Positions 4,784-6,197 of a stretch of DNA of 6,197 nt are shown here, one piece after another. Origin of the DNA: Streptosporangiaceae bacterium. Its GTDB lineage: Bacteria; Actinomycetota; Actinomycetes; Streptosporangiales; Streptosporangiaceae. Under the pieces are notes generated by a model. The model was not told where the DNA came from, ran no database searches, and worked only from the letters and a program-made list of their open reading frames with translations. Each line of letters starts with the position of its first letter. Position 1 is the first letter of the stretch. The DNA lies in the NCBI GenBank assembly GCA_030041195.1, contig JASHOI010000229.1, forward strand, positions 1-6,197, in the 5' to 3' direction. The position numbers and the translations under genes were made by a program.

Positions 4784-5704
4784 ATGCTGGACGTGACCAG
4801 GCTCAGGGTGCTGGTCGCGGTGGCCAGGTACGGCTCGGTCACCGCAGCGGCGCAGGCGCTGAACTACGCCCAGCCCTCGATCAGTCATCACATCGCCCGG
4901 CTGGAGGCCGAGACCGGCGCCCGGCTGCTGCAGCGCGCGGGCCGGGGTGTGCGCCTCACCGACGCCGGCAGGCTGCTCGCCGAGCGGGCGGAGGAAATCA
5001 TCGGCCGGCTGGATGCGGCAGAGAACGAGCTCGCGGCTCACGTCGGGCTGCGCCAGGGGCGGGTGCGGCTGGCGTCGTTCCCGTCCGCGCTCGGCACGAT
5101 CGTGCCGGCCGCCGCGGCCAGGCTGGAGGCGGAGAGCCCCGGCATGGACCTCATGCTAGCCGAGGCCGAGCCGCCGGAGGCGCTGCGGATGCTGCGGGCC
5201 GGGTACGTCGACGTGGCGCTGGTGTTCCAGCACTACCAGCAGGACGCGGACCCGGCGCCGCCCAGCCCGGACGAGGAGGGGGCGCGCGGACGGCTACTGC
5301 TCGATGAGCCGGTGCACCTGGTTACGCCGGCGAACGGGTCGGACCCGGATACCCCGCCGGACCTGGCCAGCTACGCGAAGTCCCGCTGGATCGCCGGCTG
5401 CGAGCGCTGCCGCGGCTACCTGATCCGCCAGTGCGGGCTGGCCGGATTCACCCCGAAGATCGCGTTCACCACCGACGACTACGTGGCGGTCCAGGCGCTG
5501 GTGGCGGCGGGGCTGGGCGTCACCACGCTGCCCGGCCTGTGCCTGCGCGCGGCCCGGCACCCGGGCGTCTGCGCCACGGTGCTGCCCGGGGCCCGCCGCC
5601 ACGTGTTCGCGATGACCTACGGCGAGCCGCCGGACCCGGCGCCGACGGTGCGGCTGATCGAGGTGCTGGCCAGGGTGGCCAACCCGGACAGCCAGGCCAG
5701 CTAG
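4784..5704 (+). CDS. LysR-family transcriptional regulator
   Basis: 306 aa, standard LysR length. The N-terminal winged helix-turn-helix covers about 1-60, with the typical 'SVTAAAQALNYAQPSISHHI' recognition region (18-37), then RLEAETGARLLQR and the wing VRLTDAGRLL. A linker helix spans about 60-88 and the two-lobed effector-binding domain about 92-300 (VRLASFPSALGTIVP at 94-108; VAAGLGVTTLPGL at 240-252). Between the lobes is an acidic, Pro-rich loop (about 151-168). Cys206, Cys209 and Cys217 form an unusual C-x2-C-x7-C cluster that could bind metal or sense redox; Cys253 and Cys263 are also present. ATG 4784 fits the family N-terminus exactly. Same strand as the ureohydrolase but with its own promoter and a hairpin between them, so it is probably a separate unit. 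Likely target: the ureohydrolase, or itself (inference from position). Stop TAG 5702-5704 abuts a tandem repeat. Confidence 0.93.
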   Translation: MLDVTRLRVLVAVARYGSVTAAAQALNYAQPSISHHIARLEAETGARLLQRAGRGVRLTDAGRLLAERAEEIIGRLDAAENELAAHVGLRQGRVRLASFPSALGTIVPAAAARLEAESPGMDLMLAEAEPPEALRMLRAGYVDVALVFQHYQQDADPAPPSPDEEGARGRLLLDEPVHLVTPANGSDPDTPPDLASYAKSRWIAGCERCRGYLIRQCGLAGFTPKIAFTTDDYVAVQALVAAGLGVTTLPGLCLRAARHPGVCATVLPGARRHVFAMTYGEPPDPAPTVRLIEVLARVANPDSQAS

Positions 5705-5705
5705 T

Positions 5706-5747
5706 CAGCTCAGCTAGCTCAGGCAGCTCAGCTAGCTCAGGCAGCTC
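5706..5747. repeat. 18-bp tandem repeat, about 2.3 copies
   Basis: The unit CAGCTCAGCTAGCTCAGG occurs perfectly at 5706-5723 and 5724-5741, with a partial third copy, CAGCTC, at 5742-5747. The sequence just before (CCAGCTAGTCAG, 5697-5708) looks like a decayed copy that includes the LysR stop. Each unit holds the palindrome AGCTAGCT, and the two copies (5712-5719 and 5730-5737) can pair as an 8-bp stem around a 10-nt loop. It lies between two convergent genes and could act as a weak bidirectional terminator or be a simple slippage product. Confidence 0.8.
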
Positions 5748-5755
5748 TCAGCCGG

Positions 5756-6197
5756 CTAGATGGCGCTGCCCTGCTCGGCCCAGTAAGGGTCGCGCAGCCG
5801 CCGCTTCAGCAGCTTGCCGCTCGGATCGCGCGGCAGCTCGTCGGCGAAGTCGATGGACTTTGGCCACTTCATCCTGGCCAGCTTGCCGTCAAGCGCGGCG
5901 AAGATGTCCGCGGCCAGCTCGTCGCCGGCCTGGACGCCCTCGGCAGGCTGCACCACTGCCTTGATCTGCTCGCCCCAGTCCGCATCGGGAATGCCGAAGA
6001 CCGCCACGTCGGCGACCTTGGGATTCATGATGATCTCCGCCTCGATCTCGGCCGGGTAGATGTTGGCGCCGCCAGAGATGATCATGTCGGACTTGCGGTC
6101 GCAGAGGAACAGGTGGCCGTCCTCGGTCAGGTAGCCGATGTCGCCGACGGTGAAGTAGCCATGCAGCCGGTTCGCCTCGGTCTTGGCCTTGTCCCCG
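5756..6197 (-). CDS. Acyl-CoA synthetase / AMP-dependent ligase, FadD-like (C-terminal ~147 residues)
   Basis: The C-terminal part of an ANL-superfamily adenylating enzyme that activates a carboxylic (fatty) acid to acyl-AMP and then acyl-CoA. The 5' end runs off the right edge. Read from the edge, the motifs come in the right order: YFTVGDIGYLTEDGHLF (adenylate/ribose-binding Asp), then CDRKSDMI with the hinge, then SGGANIYPAEIE (motif A8), VADVAVFGIPDADWGE, and near the end PRDPSGKLLKRRLR (motif A10), whose Lys after Ser-Gly is the catalytic lysine for adenylation. The protein ends about 16 residues later, normal for the family. Motif wording fits fatty-acid or short/medium-chain acyl-CoA ligases rather than a peptide-synthetase module; the exact substrate is unknown. 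It converges on the LysR gene across a 51-bp repeat-containing gap. Its stop TAG lies in CTAG at 5756-5759. Confidence 0.92.
   Translation of the reverse strand, partial: GDKAKTEANRLHGYFTVGDIGYLTEDGHLFLCDRKSDMIISGGANIYPAEIEAEIIMNPKVADVAVFGIPDADWGEQIKAVVQPAEGVQAGDELAADIFAALDGKLARMKWPKSIDFADELPRDPSGKLLKRRLRDPYWAEQGSAI

Noticed and set aside
5706..5747. CRISPR array or transposon end
   Set aside because: The copies are contiguous with no spacers, only about 2.3 units long, and there is no transposase or target-site duplication nearby.

Overview
The window is about 70% or more G+C. Its coding regions show strong G/C bias at third codon positions, GTG starts are used, and the protein families present (CGNR/ABATE regulator, PtpB-like phosphatase, FadD-type ligase) are typical of a high-GC actinomycete (Actinomycetota). 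The genus cannot be fixed from the sequence. I see no rRNA, tRNA, CRISPR array, transposase or phage gene. The region looks like ordinary chromosome made of short, independent metabolic and regulatory units, cut by the window edge at both ends. No stretch over 300 bases lacks a gene; the longest non-coding stretch is 229 bp (3444-3672).

Layout. (1) 1-884 is a divergent pair: a 4-oxalocrotonate tautomerase-like protein on the minus strand (3' end off the left edge) and a CGNR zinc-finger regulator on the plus strand. They share a 99-bp control region with a good minus-strand sigma-70-type promoter and an 8-bp palindrome touching its -35 box. (2) 911-3443 is a minus-strand pair, probably one transcript. 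A 575-aa membrane protein with about seven predicted transmembrane segments and a C-terminal alpha/beta-hydrolase domain is followed by a PtpB-like protein/lipid phosphatase with the HCxxGKDRTG P-loop. (3) 3444-3672 is the divergent spacer between the hydrolase and the next unit. (4) 3673-5704, plus strand, holds an arginase-family ureohydrolase (agmatinase or guanidino-acid hydrolase) with complete metal ligands, a hairpin over its stop codon, then a separately promoted LysR-type regulator that appears leaderless. (5) 5706-5747 is a short 18-bp tandem repeat. (6) 5756-6197, minus strand, is the C-terminal part of a FadD-like acyl-CoA synthetase/AMP-ligase that runs off the right edge.

How the genes may work together. 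The CGNR protein is the natural candidate regulator of the tautomerase it diverges from. The LysR protein is a candidate regulator of the ureohydrolase; LysR control of guanidinobutyrase is known from Pseudomonas gbuA/gbuR. The membrane hydrolase and the phosphatase are probably co-expressed and could act on lipid or cell-envelope substrates, but this is inference. The most unusual item is the polytopic membrane/hydrolase fusion with a non-canonical nucleophile elbow. No clearly new multi-gene system is evident.
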